From the NCBI RefSeq assembly GCF_030689305.1, contig NZ_JAUYVM010000003.1:421148-485147 (forward strand): a stretch of 64,000 nucleotides of DNA. Direction: 5' to 3'. How positions within the stretch are numbered: position 1 is the stretch's first letter; every line of letters starts with the position of its first letter. This document shows positions 1 to 8,686 of this stretch, piece by piece. The notes under the pieces are model-generated. The model was not told the origin of the DNA. It did no database searches and saw nothing but the letters and a program-made list of their open reading frames with translations. This DNA is from Vibrio penaeicida (GTDB taxonomy: Bacteria > Pseudomonadota > Gammaproteobacteria > Enterobacterales > Vibrionaceae). The position numbers were made by a program, and so were the translations under genes.

Positions 1-1
1 T

Positions 2-769
2 ACACGCAATGCTGTGAGTGAACAGCACAACAAGTCGGATTCTGTTGCGGCAGCTGTAAACGAATTGAGTGCATCAGTATCAGAAGTGGCGCAGTTTGCC
101 AGCCGAGCCGCTGAGTTCGTGAAAAATGCGAATGACACAGGGCAACGCAGTGCCACCATAGGACGCGCGCTTGGTAATGAGATGGGGCAGTTGACCGATC
201 AAATGAAACAAGCCAATCAAGCAATTGAAAGGCTGTTAAAAGAGAGTAACTCAATTGGTGAAGTGCTCGATGTAATTCAGTCGATTGCCGAGCAAACGAA
301 CCTCTTGGCTTTGAATGCTGCGATTGAAGCTGCGCGAGCCGGAGAGCAAGGTAGAGGCTTCGCCGTCGTAGCGGACGAAGTTCGCTCACTCGCAAGCCGA
401 ACTCAAGCATCAACTGAAGAAATTCGTGGCAAAATTGAGGCGTTGCAAGGAGAAACGCAAGCTGTCGCCGACGGCATCACTAACGCGAATTCGTCTGTAG
501 AGCGAGGAACCGAAAGTTGCCGACAAAATACGGATATGCTTGATCAAATCACGAATATGCTGACCGAATTGAATGACATGAATTTGCAGATAGCAACGGC
601 TGCCAATGAGCAGTCTTCCGTTACGGATGAGATCAGTAGCAGTATTACGTCCATTGCTGATGCATCGATGCAGGTTTCAAACCAGACCAATGAAATAGAT
701 AACGTTGTTTCTGGCTTGTCCGGCCAAGCGACAGAGTTGAACAAGAAAGTTGGGCAGTTCCGATACTAA
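2..769 (+). CDS. Methyl-accepting chemotaxis protein, C-terminal part
   Basis: This is the cytoplasmic signalling end of a chemoreceptor; the reading frame is open at the left edge, so the ligand-binding, membrane and HAMP parts lie outside the window. The hairpin-tip motif [19 protein letters not shown] followed by [15 protein letters not shown] is the highly conserved region that contacts CheA and CheW. The long heptad-rich flanks form the four-helix coiled coil that carries the adaptation sites. A start codon inside this piece (GTG at 14) has no ribosome binding site and lies inside the conserved domain, so it is not the real start. The gene ends before a strong terminator. The family is certain; the ligand cannot be told from this part. 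Confidence 0.95.
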   Translation, partial: TRNAVSEQHNKSDSVAAAVNELSASVSEVAQFASRAAEFVKNANDTGQRSATIGRALGNEMGQLTDQMKQANQAIERLLKESNSIGEVLDVIQSIAEQTNLLALNAAIEAARAGEQGRGFAVVADEVRSLASRTQASTEEIRGKIEALQGETQAVADGITNANSSVERGTESCRQNTDMLDQITNMLTELNDMNLQIATAANEQSSVTDEISSSITSIADASMQVSNQTNEIDNVVSGLSGQATELNKKVGQFRY

Positions 770-787
770 ATTCCATTAATCCAAACT

Positions 788-825
788 AAAAAAGCAGTGC
801 TGTATTATCAGCACTGCTTTTTTGT
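788..825 (+). terminator. Rho-independent terminator after the chemoreceptor
   Basis: Perfect 12-bp arms (AAAGCAGTGCTG / CAGCACTGCTTT) around a 6-nt loop, followed by a T run. It sits 20 bases after the stop codon. Confidence 0.9.
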
Positions 826-974
826 TTCTCTGTATCCACATTCACCTCGCGCAATCCTATAAAATCCCGTCTAATCTTTCGTTTATTAGCAAGAAAGCTT
901 TTAGTAAGAGAATTTTTAACAAAGGAGCTTTGAGGAGTCCATCGCTTAGCTTCTATGGAATAGAAAGCCCTAAT

Positions 975-1016
975 TTGAATCTAAAGATCGGGTTATTGAA
1001 TCTAGATATAGGGTTA
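975..1016. repeat. Two-copy 21-bp tandem repeat
   Basis: Two adjacent 21-base units, each beginning TTGAATCTA and ending GGGTTA, agree at 18 of 21 positions. They lie between the chemoreceptor terminator and the 3' end of the GGDEF gene. The open frame that crosses them (822-1019) does not look like a protein. No function is evident. Confidence 0.6.
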
Positions 1017-1080
1017 TGATTACAGCCAAGCATCATGAGTATCGTACATAATGGCTTGTCAGCACTGCTAACGTTGAGTG

Positions 1081-2166
1081 TTAAGCCGCATCATCAAAGA
1101 AATCATAACAATTACCGCCATTGGATTTTGCCTGATACATAGCAATATCTGCCGATTTTAGAATGTCGACCCAAGATGCTTGGTATTCACTGTCTAAACA
1201 GATACCTATACTGACCCCAACCTTGCAGTCTATAGAGCCAACACGTATAGGCTTCGACAAGGATTCAATAATGCTTTCTGGTAACAATTGAGGCTCTGTC
1301 TGGCTTTGTCTAACAATAGCAAACTCGTCGCCACCTAACCGTGCGATAAAATCTGTGTCATTACATGTTTCTTTGAGACGTGCGCTGATTTTCTTCAACA
1401 AATGATCACCAACATCGTGACCATAAGTGTCATTGACGAGTTTGAACCCGTCGAGATCCAATAGCAACACAGTAAATTGCGCTTGATTCTGGCGTTTTAA
1501 GTCTTTGAGTTTGTTTTGTAAAGCGGCTCGGTTTGCTAGCCCTGTTAAAGAGTCGTGGTAGGCTAAGTGGCTTATCTTTTGGCGGTCTTTCAGCGTCACG
1601 TATAATAGAAAGCCTCCACATAGGGCTAGTCCTGCGTAGCTGTATCCCATAATACTGTTTAAACGAACCAGTTCATAATCACGTAGGTAATTATTTTCTG
1701 CTACACGTTGGAATTCTTGATTCATCAACGCGTTAATTGTTTCAGCCGTTTGTTGCCCTTTCGCCAAATATTGTGAGAAATGAATGGCATTAAATGAATC
1801 AGAAGTTGGATCCAGTGTTTTAAATGATTCAAAAGTACCAATAATAATCTCTAATCGACCTTGCTTTTCCATCAGATTAGCCGATTCCGACCCAACTAGT
1901 AGAATTTCAAAAGCGGACCATGTTAAATCATAGCTGGTAATTAGGTCGTCAATATTGGTTGTTCCTCTGAAATAATCTTTAGCAGCCGTCAGATATTCTT
2001 GATGCAGCAACATGAGTTGCACTAAAGCTCTGCCAGTAGAATGTTCATTTACCGCTAATAAATCCAAACTTTTCACTATTTGGGTAACGCTGACCATCGC
2101 ACATAACAAAAAAAGCACCGCTACAACTATCAAGACTGGGGTTTGAAAACGGCTGGGTAGAGGCAT
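1081..2166 (-). CDS. Membrane diguanylate cyclase (GGDEF) with periplasmic helical sensor
   Basis: Likely makes cyclic di-GMP from GTP at the inner membrane. Two membrane segments (about residues 10-32 and 171-192) bracket a periplasmic helical region of roughly 140 residues. A GGDEF domain fills the C-terminal half, with the family start DSLTGLANR and an intact GGDEF active-site motif at about 278-282. The inhibitory RxxD site expected just before it reads NDTD, so product inhibition through that site is probably absent. ATG at 2166 is preferred: an AAGGA lies 9 bases before it, whereas the TTG at 2172 is too close. The start is 2 bases after the stop of the upstream gene at 2169-2660, so the two are co-transcribed and the upstream periplasmic protein may feed the sensor. 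Confidence 0.88.
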   Translation of the reverse strand: MPLPSRFQTPVLIVVAVLFLLCAMVSVTQIVKSLDLLAVNEHSTGRALVQLMLLHQEYLTAAKDYFRGTTNIDDLITSYDLTWSAFEILLVGSESANLMEKQGRLEIIIGTFESFKTLDPTSDSFNAIHFSQYLAKGQQTAETINALMNQEFQRVAENNYLRDYELVRLNSIMGYSYAGLALCGGFLLYVTLKDRQKISHLAYHDSLTGLANRAALQNKLKDLKRQNQAQFTVLLLDLDGFKLVNDTYGHDVGDHLLKKISARLKETCNDTDFIARLGGDEFAIVRQSQTEPQLLPESIIESLSKPIRVGSIDCKVGVSIGICLDSEYQASWVDILKSADIAMYQAKSNGGNCYDFFDDAA

Positions 2167-2168
2167 TA

Positions 2169-2660
2169 TCAAGGTTCCTTCGAAAACACTTCGACATTAA
2201 TCAGCTGCCACACCATATAGTCGTTAAATATTTGAGGTTGGAGTTCTTCGTGATGATCTTTAGGCAAAATAAGCCACAATGGTCCTTTTCCGCGAACCGA
2301 CATTTTTTTACCGTTGTCTTCCCAAGCTAATATAGGGGCGAATTGACGAATGCGTTCAAAATCAAGCGTCACTTCGTACTTATCGAGTGCTTTCAAAGTC
2401 AGCCACGAACCTTTTGCTTTGGCATCATTTAAGATGTCTTCTAGCTTAGGTCCCTTATAGGTATGGGCTTCATTCGTCCATGGCGTGTTGGTAGTAATTA
2501 ATAATTGAGGAAATGATTTGATGTTTTCTAAAGTGTAACTGGTAGGATTTTCGACGTCACCAGTAACACTTAACACTTTATTTTTACCTTGCGCGGAGGT
2601 AAGTCCCGAAAAAACAAGTAAAAATATTAGGACAGAGAAATTTTTAAGTCTTACGCGCAT
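2169..2660 (-). CDS. Periplasmic protein with molybdopterin-oxidoreductase-like fold, probably non-catalytic
   Basis: A short secreted protein with a signal peptide (hydrophobic stretch after MRVRLKN, cleavage near TSAQG) and one domain resembling the sulfite-oxidase/molybdopterin-dependent fold: an early VTGDVENP strand, YKGPKLEDIL, and a C-terminal MVWQLINVEV. The protein has no cysteine at all, so the usual molybdenum-coordinating cysteine is missing and a sensory or binding role is more likely than catalysis. It is the first gene of a two-gene unit with the downstream GGDEF protein. Small proteins of this fold next to GGDEF genes are common in gammaproteobacteria, to my knowledge. GGAGGG lies just before the start. 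The fold assignment is by motif reading only. Confidence 0.7.
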   Translation of the reverse strand: MRVRLKNFSVLIFLLVFSGLTSAQGKNKVLSVTGDVENPTSYTLENIKSFPQLLITTNTPWTNEAHTYKGPKLEDILNDAKAKGSWLTLKALDKYEVTLDFERIRQFAPILAWEDNGKKMSVRGKGPLWLILPKDHHEELQPQIFNDYMVWQLINVEVFSKEP

Positions 2661-3223
2661 ATTCCCTCCATGAGAATTTTAAAATCAGAAGTACTAAACA
2701 ACTTATTATTTTAAGGTCAAATTCCGTTTGATTGTATGAATTTTGAGATTTGTCTTGTAATCAAGAATAGCATGCGGTTCGCCAATTATCCTGAACTTTA
2801 CAGATATTTAGTGATCTTTAATCTTGTTTGGAAAACTTGAAAATCGGCGGGGAAGCAATGGTTTTTAACAATCAGCTCAATATTTGTTTTTACAACAATG
2901 AGTTCGATCCAAAAGAAAATATGTATAACGCGGAAAATAAGGTTTTTATTATGGGGATGAGAACGAAAATTAATATATATGCATATTATTTAATGTGAAT
3001 TCCTACGCTATTCACTAAGTTAAACTATATTTAAAGGTTAGAATTATAATCTTTAGTAATTACTTTTGAAGTTGATCACACATGAGTAGCAAGTATTAAC
3101 GAATTGGAATCAATATCACCGGTGACTGAGTTAAAATTAGCCCCCGTTATATTGTGACACTCAATCCATATCATTCTTGGATTTTCACTTTCAGCTCAAA
3201 TTGAAGAGGATACTCTCCCTTAG
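2661..3223. other. AT-rich intergenic region between divergent GGDEF units
   Basis: Must hold divergent promoters for the unit ending at 1081 (minus) and the gene at 3224 (plus). I see runs of A/T but no dyad, conserved element or small gene that I can support. Confidence 0.5.
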
Positions 3224-5383
3224 ATGTATAAATTTTCACATATTCTACGTTGGATTTTTCCATTAGTAGTGACGTTGATATTAGTGGCTAAAGCTCAGGG
3301 AGAGGAAGCACTAACAGCCAAAGAGAAACTGTTCCTAGAACGGCATCCAGTATGGAAGGTACATTCGGAAGATTATTGGCCTCCGTTCAATTATCGAGAA
3401 TTTGGTGAGAGGAAAGGCTATTCAACGGAATTGGTACTTTTGCTTGCTCAGCAAGTGGGTGCAAAAGTTGAATTTGTTGATGTGGCAGACTGGGCTGAGG
3501 CGTTAGATAAACTCAAGGCAAAAGAGCTTGATATCATTTCTAACATGACGCCTACCCAAGAAGGTAAGCAATTCGCCAAGTTCACCGATTCAAGAACCAT
3601 TACTGTGACAAATGCTCTCGTATCGAGTGATGCTATAAGCCCTGTAACTAAATTGTCTGATTTGATAGGAAAATCACTTGCGGTTGTGCAAGGGGCAGCA
3701 GAAATTCCCGTTATCCGAGAAAACTACCCTGAAATTCGTTTGGTAGAAACCCAAGATACGCTTCATTCCATTGAAAAAGTGGTGAGCGGCAGAGTCTCTG
3801 CCGCACTTGATAGCGAGCACGTTTTACGCTTTTACCTCGAAAACTACATCGATTCTCCCCTCCGTGTTACTTCTCTAACAGAGAACGTTAACCTGGGAGT
3901 TTATTATCAAACCCTAGCGGTTCGAAAAGATCGTCCAGAGCTTGCATCTATTCTTGATAAAGCCTATTTGTCTTTGTCGCCTGAAACCATTCAATCGCTT
4001 AAGCGTAAATGGCTGACTAATAACCAGACAAACAAAGTCAATGTGCTCAACTTAAACCGAGATGAGCGCATGTATCTGAATGAAAAACAAGTCATACGAT
4101 ATTGTACTCACCCAGATTTCTTACCTGTAGAGGGTACTTTGGATGGAAAAGCGCAAGGAATGACAGGTGAGTATGTTCAGTATTTTGAGAAAAGCCTCGC
4201 CATAAAATTCGAACACGTGTTAAGTGCAAGTTGGAAAGAATCGCTTCAAAACATCGAAGCGGGTAAATGTGATGTACTCACTCTAAGCCGTCCAAACAAA
4301 TCTCGTTTGGATTACATGACCTATACCCAACCCTATCTTTCTTTGCCTGTCGCCGTCGCTATTCATCAGAATACGCCTTATGCCGCTGAAATCAGTGCGC
4401 TGGTGGGGAGATATGTTGGCTTTAACCGAAATCATGGTCTTGCGGATGAATTTCGTGAGCGTTACCCAGATGTTAACTTTGTTCCTGTAGACTCGGCATT
4501 TACGGGGCTTCAAATGGTTGAGAATAAAGAACTCTTTGGGTTTATCGGTGCACTTCCAGTTGTGACCTATCACCTGCAAAATTACTTCCCTAATCTTATG
4601 GTGGGGAGCCGGATGAATCAGTCGTTTCCCCTGAGCGTTGGTGTAAATAAAGCCGAAGAAAAATTAGCTGACATCCTCAATAAAGCCATTGAGAAAATGG
4701 ACATTCGTTTGCATTCCTCCATTCTAAATTCATGGACACCAGTAAACTACAAACCTGTGAGCGATAAAAGACTGGTTTGGGCAGTGCTAACTATTGGTTT
4801 CATCGTGGTGTGTGCGATAGGGTACAGCTACTATGTGTTGCAGATGAAGTATCGCAAACTAGAAGAGCTCTCCACAAAAGATCAGCTCACGGGGCTGTAT
4901 AACCGTTATACCATTGATACCGTTTTGGCAGAGCAAGTCGCGCAATTTGGTTTTAGTCGTAAACCCTTCAGCGTGATTCTCGGGGATATTGATCACTTTA
5001 AAATATTGAACGATCGCTATGGTCACCTAATCGGAGATCAAGCTTTGATAACCATGTCCCGAGTGTTTGAAGAAAACATATCAGATTCTGATTTGGTGGG
5101 GCGATGGGGAGGAGAAGAACTGATCGTTATCTGCCCAGGAAAAACCGAAGAACAAGCGGAGTACTTAGCTGAAACGTTGAGGCTTGCGATTAATGCAGAA
5201 CATTTTGATGAAGTTGGCACTATGAGTTGCAGTTTTGGTGTTGCTCAATACTTCGCGAAGCATTCCATCACCGATTTAATGCAAAGGGCAGATAGAGCCC
5301 TCTATCACTCCAAACGTATGGGACGAAATACCGTTACTAGTTACACCGACTTTCACCTTCAATATAAAGGTGATGCGACATGA
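3224..5383 (+). CDS. Diguanylate cyclase with tandem periplasmic SBP domains
   Basis: A signal-peptide-bearing receptor (residues 1-25) with two solute-binding-protein type 3 domains in the periplasm (about 35-265 and 285-505), one membrane helix (about 517-540) and a cytoplasmic GGDEF domain (DQLTGLYNRYT at about 553, motif GGEEL near 629). Tandem SBP-3 sensors usually bind amino acids or similar small polar ligands. The final position of the active-site motif is Leu rather than Phe. The RxxD inhibitory site reads SDSD, so product inhibition is probably absent. The stop overlaps the start of the following permease gene by four bases (ATGA), so sensor and transporter are translationally coupled and may share a ligand. 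Confidence 0.88.
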   Translation: MYKFSHILRWIFPLVVTLILVAKAQGEEALTAKEKLFLERHPVWKVHSEDYWPPFNYREFGERKGYSTELVLLLAQQVGAKVEFVDVADWAEALDKLKAKELDIISNMTPTQEGKQFAKFTDSRTITVTNALVSSDAISPVTKLSDLIGKSLAVVQGAAEIPVIRENYPEIRLVETQDTLHSIEKVVSGRVSAALDSEHVLRFYLENYIDSPLRVTSLTENVNLGVYYQTLAVRKDRPELASILDKAYLSLSPETIQSLKRKWLTNNQTNKVNVLNLNRDERMYLNEKQVIRYCTHPDFLPVEGTLDGKAQGMTGEYVQYFEKSLAIKFEHVLSASWKESLQNIEAGKCDVLTLSRPNKSRLDYMTYTQPYLSLPVAVAIHQNTPYAAEISALVGRYVGFNRNHGLADEFRERYPDVNFVPVDSAFTGLQMVENKELFGFIGALPVVTYHLQNYFPNLMVGSRMNQSFPLSVGVNKAEEKLADILNKAIEKMDIRLHSSILNSWTPVNYKPVSDKRLVWAVLTIGFIVVCAIGYSYYVLQMKYRKLEELSTKDQLTGLYNRYTIDTVLAEQVAQFGFSRKPFSVILGDIDHFKILNDRYGHLIGDQALITMSRVFEENISDSDLVGRWGGEELIVICPGKTEEQAEYLAETLRLAINAEHFDEVGTMSCSFGVAQYFAKHSITDLMQRADRALYHSKRMGRNTVTSYTDFHLQYKGDAT

Positions 5384-6618
5384 TTTTTGATGAAAACTTT
5401 AGCCTTCGCCCTGTTCCTTATTACGCGAGAAAGCGGACGCTGGCTTTAGGTCTAGTGCTGGTTGGTCTTACTTTCTTCTCTGCTAGTATGCAAGCGGGTG
5501 GTGTGGTTTGGGGGGGATTATCAACGTCAGACTTTATCTGGGTAGTATTGGTGGGCAACATTATGCTGGCTTTGTACGCAGGCCTACTCGGTTATATCGG
5601 TTCAACAACAGGGCTATCAACTCATCTTCTGACCCATTTTTCGTTTGGGCATAAAGGCTCTTGGCTTCCCTCTTTGATATTGGGTGGTACGCAAGTTGGT
5701 TGGTTTGGCGTTGGGGTTGCCATGTTTGCCATTCCCGTGAGTAAAGTTATTGGGGTGGATGTGCGCATTCTGATTGGAGTCAGTGGCTTGCTAATGGTTA
5801 GCACCGCCTATTTTGGTATGTCGGCCCTCATATTTCTCTCTGCTATCGCGGTTCCATCCATCTTATTGTTTGGTGGTTATTCCGTTATGTGTGCACTTGA
5901 AACCTTTACGGTAGGTGCGCTCTATGGTGAATTGAATTCTATTCCAAATAAATTGAGTACAGCAGAAGCCTTAACCTTAGTAGTGGGGACTTTTATTAGC
6001 GCCGCCACCTTAACCGCTGACTTTGCGAGATTTGCCAAAAACCATAAAAAAGCCCTGTTCATTACAGTATTGGCCTTCTTGTTTGGTAACTCTGTAATGT
6101 TTGTGTTTGGCGCACTGAGCAGTTCTAGCATCGGGTATGCTGATTTGTTTGATGCCATGCTGGCACAGGGATTATTGATTCCAGCCATTGTTGTTTTAGG
6201 TTTGAATATATGGACAACCAACGACAATGCTTTGTATGTGTCTGGACTGGCATTTTCGAACATCACGCGCTTACCTAGTCATCGTTTGTCGGTGCTTAAC
6301 GGGTTGCTTGGCACCTTATTTGCGCTTTGGCTTTACGATCACTTTATCGAATGGCTACATTTTCTTTCTCTCGCCATTCCTCCCGTTGGTGGGGTGATCA
6401 TTGCTGACTTTTTAATGCGTCGTCATCAATATCAAGATTACGCTAGCGTTGAATTTCAAGAAGTGAATTGGTTGGGCATTTATGCGTTTGTGATTGGTAT
6501 CATCGGAGGCGCTATTCTACCCGGAGTTGTCCCCGTAAATGCCGTAATCATAGCTATGTTGTCCTACTGGGTGTTACATTTAAAGCCTGTGAAAGCGGCA
6601 ATATGCAGAGCGTCGTAA
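5380..6618 (+). CDS. CodB-like nucleobase (NCS1) permease
   Basis: An integral membrane transporter of about 12 helices. The N-terminal part (SLRPVPYYARKRT, then SASMQAGGVVWGG, GLSTHLLTHFSFGHKGSWLP and GGTQVGWFGVGVAMFA) follows the pattern of cytosine permeases of the NCS1 family, which import nucleobases with Na+ or H+. Its start lies in the stop of the SBP-GGDEF gene (ATGA overlap). A sigma-54 response regulator gene follows after 41 bases. No cytosine deaminase is adjacent, so the substrate may be another pyrimidine or a related ring compound. Family call is firm; substrate is inferred only. Confidence 0.82.
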   Translation: MIFDENFSLRPVPYYARKRTLALGLVLVGLTFFSASMQAGGVVWGGLSTSDFIWVVLVGNIMLALYAGLLGYIGSTTGLSTHLLTHFSFGHKGSWLPSLILGGTQVGWFGVGVAMFAIPVSKVIGVDVRILIGVSGLLMVSTAYFGMSALIFLSAIAVPSILLFGGYSVMCALETFTVGALYGELNSIPNKLSTAEALTLVVGTFISAATLTADFARFAKNHKKALFITVLAFLFGNSVMFVFGALSSSSIGYADLFDAMLAQGLLIPAIVVLGLNIWTTNDNALYVSGLAFSNITRLPSHRLSVLNGLLGTLFALWLYDHFIEWLHFLSLAIPPVGGVIIADFLMRRHQYQDYASVEFQEVNWLGIYAFVIGIIGGAILPGVVPVNAVIIAMLSYWVLHLKPVKAAICRAS

Positions 6619-6659
6619 TCACAGGACCTAACTCCAGACATTAAAAGGCAGTATTCAGA

Positions 6660-8000
6660 ATGGATTCTCAAATCGTACTGATTGAAGATGATGACATCGT
6701 TCGCCAAGCAACCAGCCAATGGCTACAACTCGCAGGATTTTCCGTTACCGAATATGCCGATGGTACGTCGGCATTAGAAGGGATTTCGCCTTCCTTTTCA
6801 GGTGTTATTGTCAGTGATGTAAGGCTGCCTGATTACGATGGCTTGGCATTAATGAATGCTTTGCTACATCGAATTCCTACGGTGCCTATTGTGTTGGTTA
6901 CTGGGCATGGTGATGTAGACATGGCAGTAAAAGCCCTTCGTGATGGAGCGTTCGACTTTCTTGAGAAACCGTTTGATCCTGATCGCCTTGTTGATACTGT
7001 AAGCAATGCATTCTCCTCATTGCAAGCCAATCAAGAAAGCCAGCAAAGGCTGGAGTACTTGGATCAGTTAGACGGGTTAGAGCAAGTTCTGATTGGGCAA
7101 AGTGACGTTATGGTGAATTTGCGTCAGCAATTGGCGAAAATAGCGATGATGGACACGAACGTCATTATTTATGGTGAAACAGGGTGTGGGAAAGAATTGG
7201 TGGCGAATTGTCTCCATAACCTCAGTACACGAACTGGTCACCGATTTGTGCCCATTAACTGTTCGGCGATTCCTGAGAATTTGTTTGAAAGTGAGCTATT
7301 TGGTCATGAAGCGGGTGCATTTACTGGTGCCGGTAAACAACGAATCGGTAAGTTAGAGTATGCCGACAAAGGGACTCTGTTTCTGGATGAAATTGAAAGT
7401 ATGCCTTTGTCTATGCAAGTGAAAGTACTCAGAACGTTACAGGAGCATACGGTAGAAAGGGTAGGTGCAAATAACCCGATTCAAATCAATCTACGAGTGG
7501 TTGCGGCAGCGAAAGACAATCTATTTGGCCACTCCAATTTCCGTCAGGATCTCTATTATCGGCTTAATGTTGCACAACTTTCGCTTCCCCCTCTTAGGGA
7601 GCGCGATAAAGACGTCGTCATTTTGTTCGAACATTACACCCGTCAGGCGAATCCAGAATGTCGCCCAGCGACGCTCAGTGATAAACAGACACTATTGAGT
7701 TACCGTTGGCCGGGCAACGTTCGAGAGTTACGAAATGTGGCGACGCGTTTTGCTCATGATGACCTTTCGGTCGCTGATATTCTGTCGGAGTCGGCATCGT
7801 TATCATCAGAACCTGTTATAAACACCTTATCTTTAGCAACCCAAGTGCATAACTTTGAACGTAAAGTGATCGACAAATCGTTGCGTGAGCACAAGGGGAA
7901 CATCACCCAAGTAATGGCTGAATTGGACCTTCCAAGGCGAACACTTAACCAGAAAATGCAAAAATACGGTTTAAGCCGGCAGGACTACCTTTCTAAGTAA
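6660..8000 (+). CDS. DctD-type sigma-54 response regulator
   Basis: An enhancer-binding transcription activator. Residues 1-120 are a receiver domain (acidic IEDDD, phospho-acceptor Asp53 in VSDVRLPD). Residues about 140-375 are an AAA+ domain with Walker A GETGCGKE near 171, the sigma-54 contact loop GAFTGA near 219-224 and LFLDEIE as Walker B. Residues about 400-446 are a Fis-type helix-turn-helix (ITQVMAELDLPRRTLNQKM). No cognate kinase is adjacent. The DctB-like kinase at 19619-21781 is the best partner in the window, and the sigma-54 promoter at 16230 with dyads upstream is the best target. A degenerate copy of that upstream sequence starts 31 bases after this gene. The CodB-like permease upstream could also be under its control, but I saw no -24/-12 element there. 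Confidence 0.93.
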   Translation: MDSQIVLIEDDDIVRQATSQWLQLAGFSVTEYADGTSALEGISPSFSGVIVSDVRLPDYDGLALMNALLHRIPTVPIVLVTGHGDVDMAVKALRDGAFDFLEKPFDPDRLVDTVSNAFSSLQANQESQQRLEYLDQLDGLEQVLIGQSDVMVNLRQQLAKIAMMDTNVIIYGETGCGKELVANCLHNLSTRTGHRFVPINCSAIPENLFESELFGHEAGAFTGAGKQRIGKLEYADKGTLFLDEIESMPLSMQVKVLRTLQEHTVERVGANNPIQINLRVVAAAKDNLFGHSNFRQDLYYRLNVAQLSLPPLRERDKDVVILFEHYTRQANPECRPATLSDKQTLLSYRWPGNVRELRNVATRFAHDDLSVADILSESASLSSEPVINTLSLATQVHNFERKVIDKSLREHKGNITQVMAELDLPRRTLNQKMQKYGLSRQDYLSK

Positions 8001-8031
8001 CCGATTTAAAAAGCTTTATACCCTATCTGAG

Positions 8032-8102
8032 ATGAGCGAAATTTCCTGATAGCTCAGTGGAGTTCCGCTCAAAGGTCAGATAACTCATCTCAAGTCATAT
8101 TT
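8032..8102. repeat. Left copy of imperfect ~72-bp direct repeat flanking the fucosidase block
   Basis: Starts ATGAGCGAAATTT and ends CTCAAGTCATATTT. By eye about 61 of 72 aligned positions match the copy at 16031-16102, with one single-base gap. It lies 31 bases past the response regulator stop codon. Bases 8028-8036 (TGAGATGAG) and 8084-8092 (CTCATCTCA) are inverted with respect to each other, so the transcript could also fold into a large stem-loop here. Confidence 0.75.
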
Positions 8103-8686
8103 CATTAGCCTGTTGTTATTTTCGACAGTGAAGATCAGTGACGTCTCCGATTGCCTATTGAGATCAATATTGCATTGTGCATGAAATTATATGTAACGAA
8201 GTGGTTTTTTACTCATTTTGAAGTCTGATTTTTTGATGACAACGCATAAGTGTATGAAGAATCAACCAATGTTAAGTCGATGGAAAACATCATAAGACTT
8301 GGTATTTAAATAACCTCCCGAAATCAAAGATATCAATAAATATATTTAAACTCATCATGTTAGTGTGGGTTTTACTCAATGTAGATACCTTTCATCCTGT
8401 CATTAATACGTGCATTTTTGCGCATGAGTTAAAGCTTGTACTTACGTGACATGTATCATTATTGTAAATATAAAATTAAATTTTATATTTACATTCTTGA
8501 GGTCCCGCCCATACTTAAATTCGTGGGAATCATTCTCACTATTGTCCATAAATGATGACAGCGGGATTGAAAGGGCTTCCGTGAATTTCCTTTCTTTTGC
8601 GTCAAAATGGACAGAAAAAGGCGCATATTTTGCGCGAAAAATTGAATAAGGTTTAGTCACAACAAACTCAAGGAAGAGGTATTTTC
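8103..8686. promoter_or_regulatory. Upstream region of the first fucosidase gene
   Basis: About 580 bases with no supportable gene. It contains a 31-bp AT palindrome (8463-8493). Immediately before it is a weak CRP-like word, CGTGACATGTATCATT (8445-8460), which matches the TGTGA-N6-TCACA pattern only partly. A weak Fur-like dyad TGGGAATCATTCTCA lies at 8524-8538. These two are suggestions only. Confidence 0.35.
8463..8493. repeat. Perfect 31-bp AT-rich palindrome
   Basis: Arms TGTAAATATAAAATT and AATTTTATATTTACA are perfect reverse complements, 15 bases each, around a single A. It lies about 200 bases before the fucosidase start. It may be an operator or a cruciform-forming site. It has no G/C-rich stem or T tract of a terminator. 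Confidence 0.7.

Noticed and set aside
975..1016. CRISPR-like repeats
   Set aside because: Only two adjacent copies without spacers; no cas genes in the window.
822..1019. 65-codon frame after the first terminator
   Set aside because: Starts inside the terminator T run, includes the tandem repeat, composition not protein-like.
8524..8538. Fur-box-like dyad TGGGAATCATTCTCA
   Set aside because: About three mismatches to the Fur core and no iron-related gene nearby.
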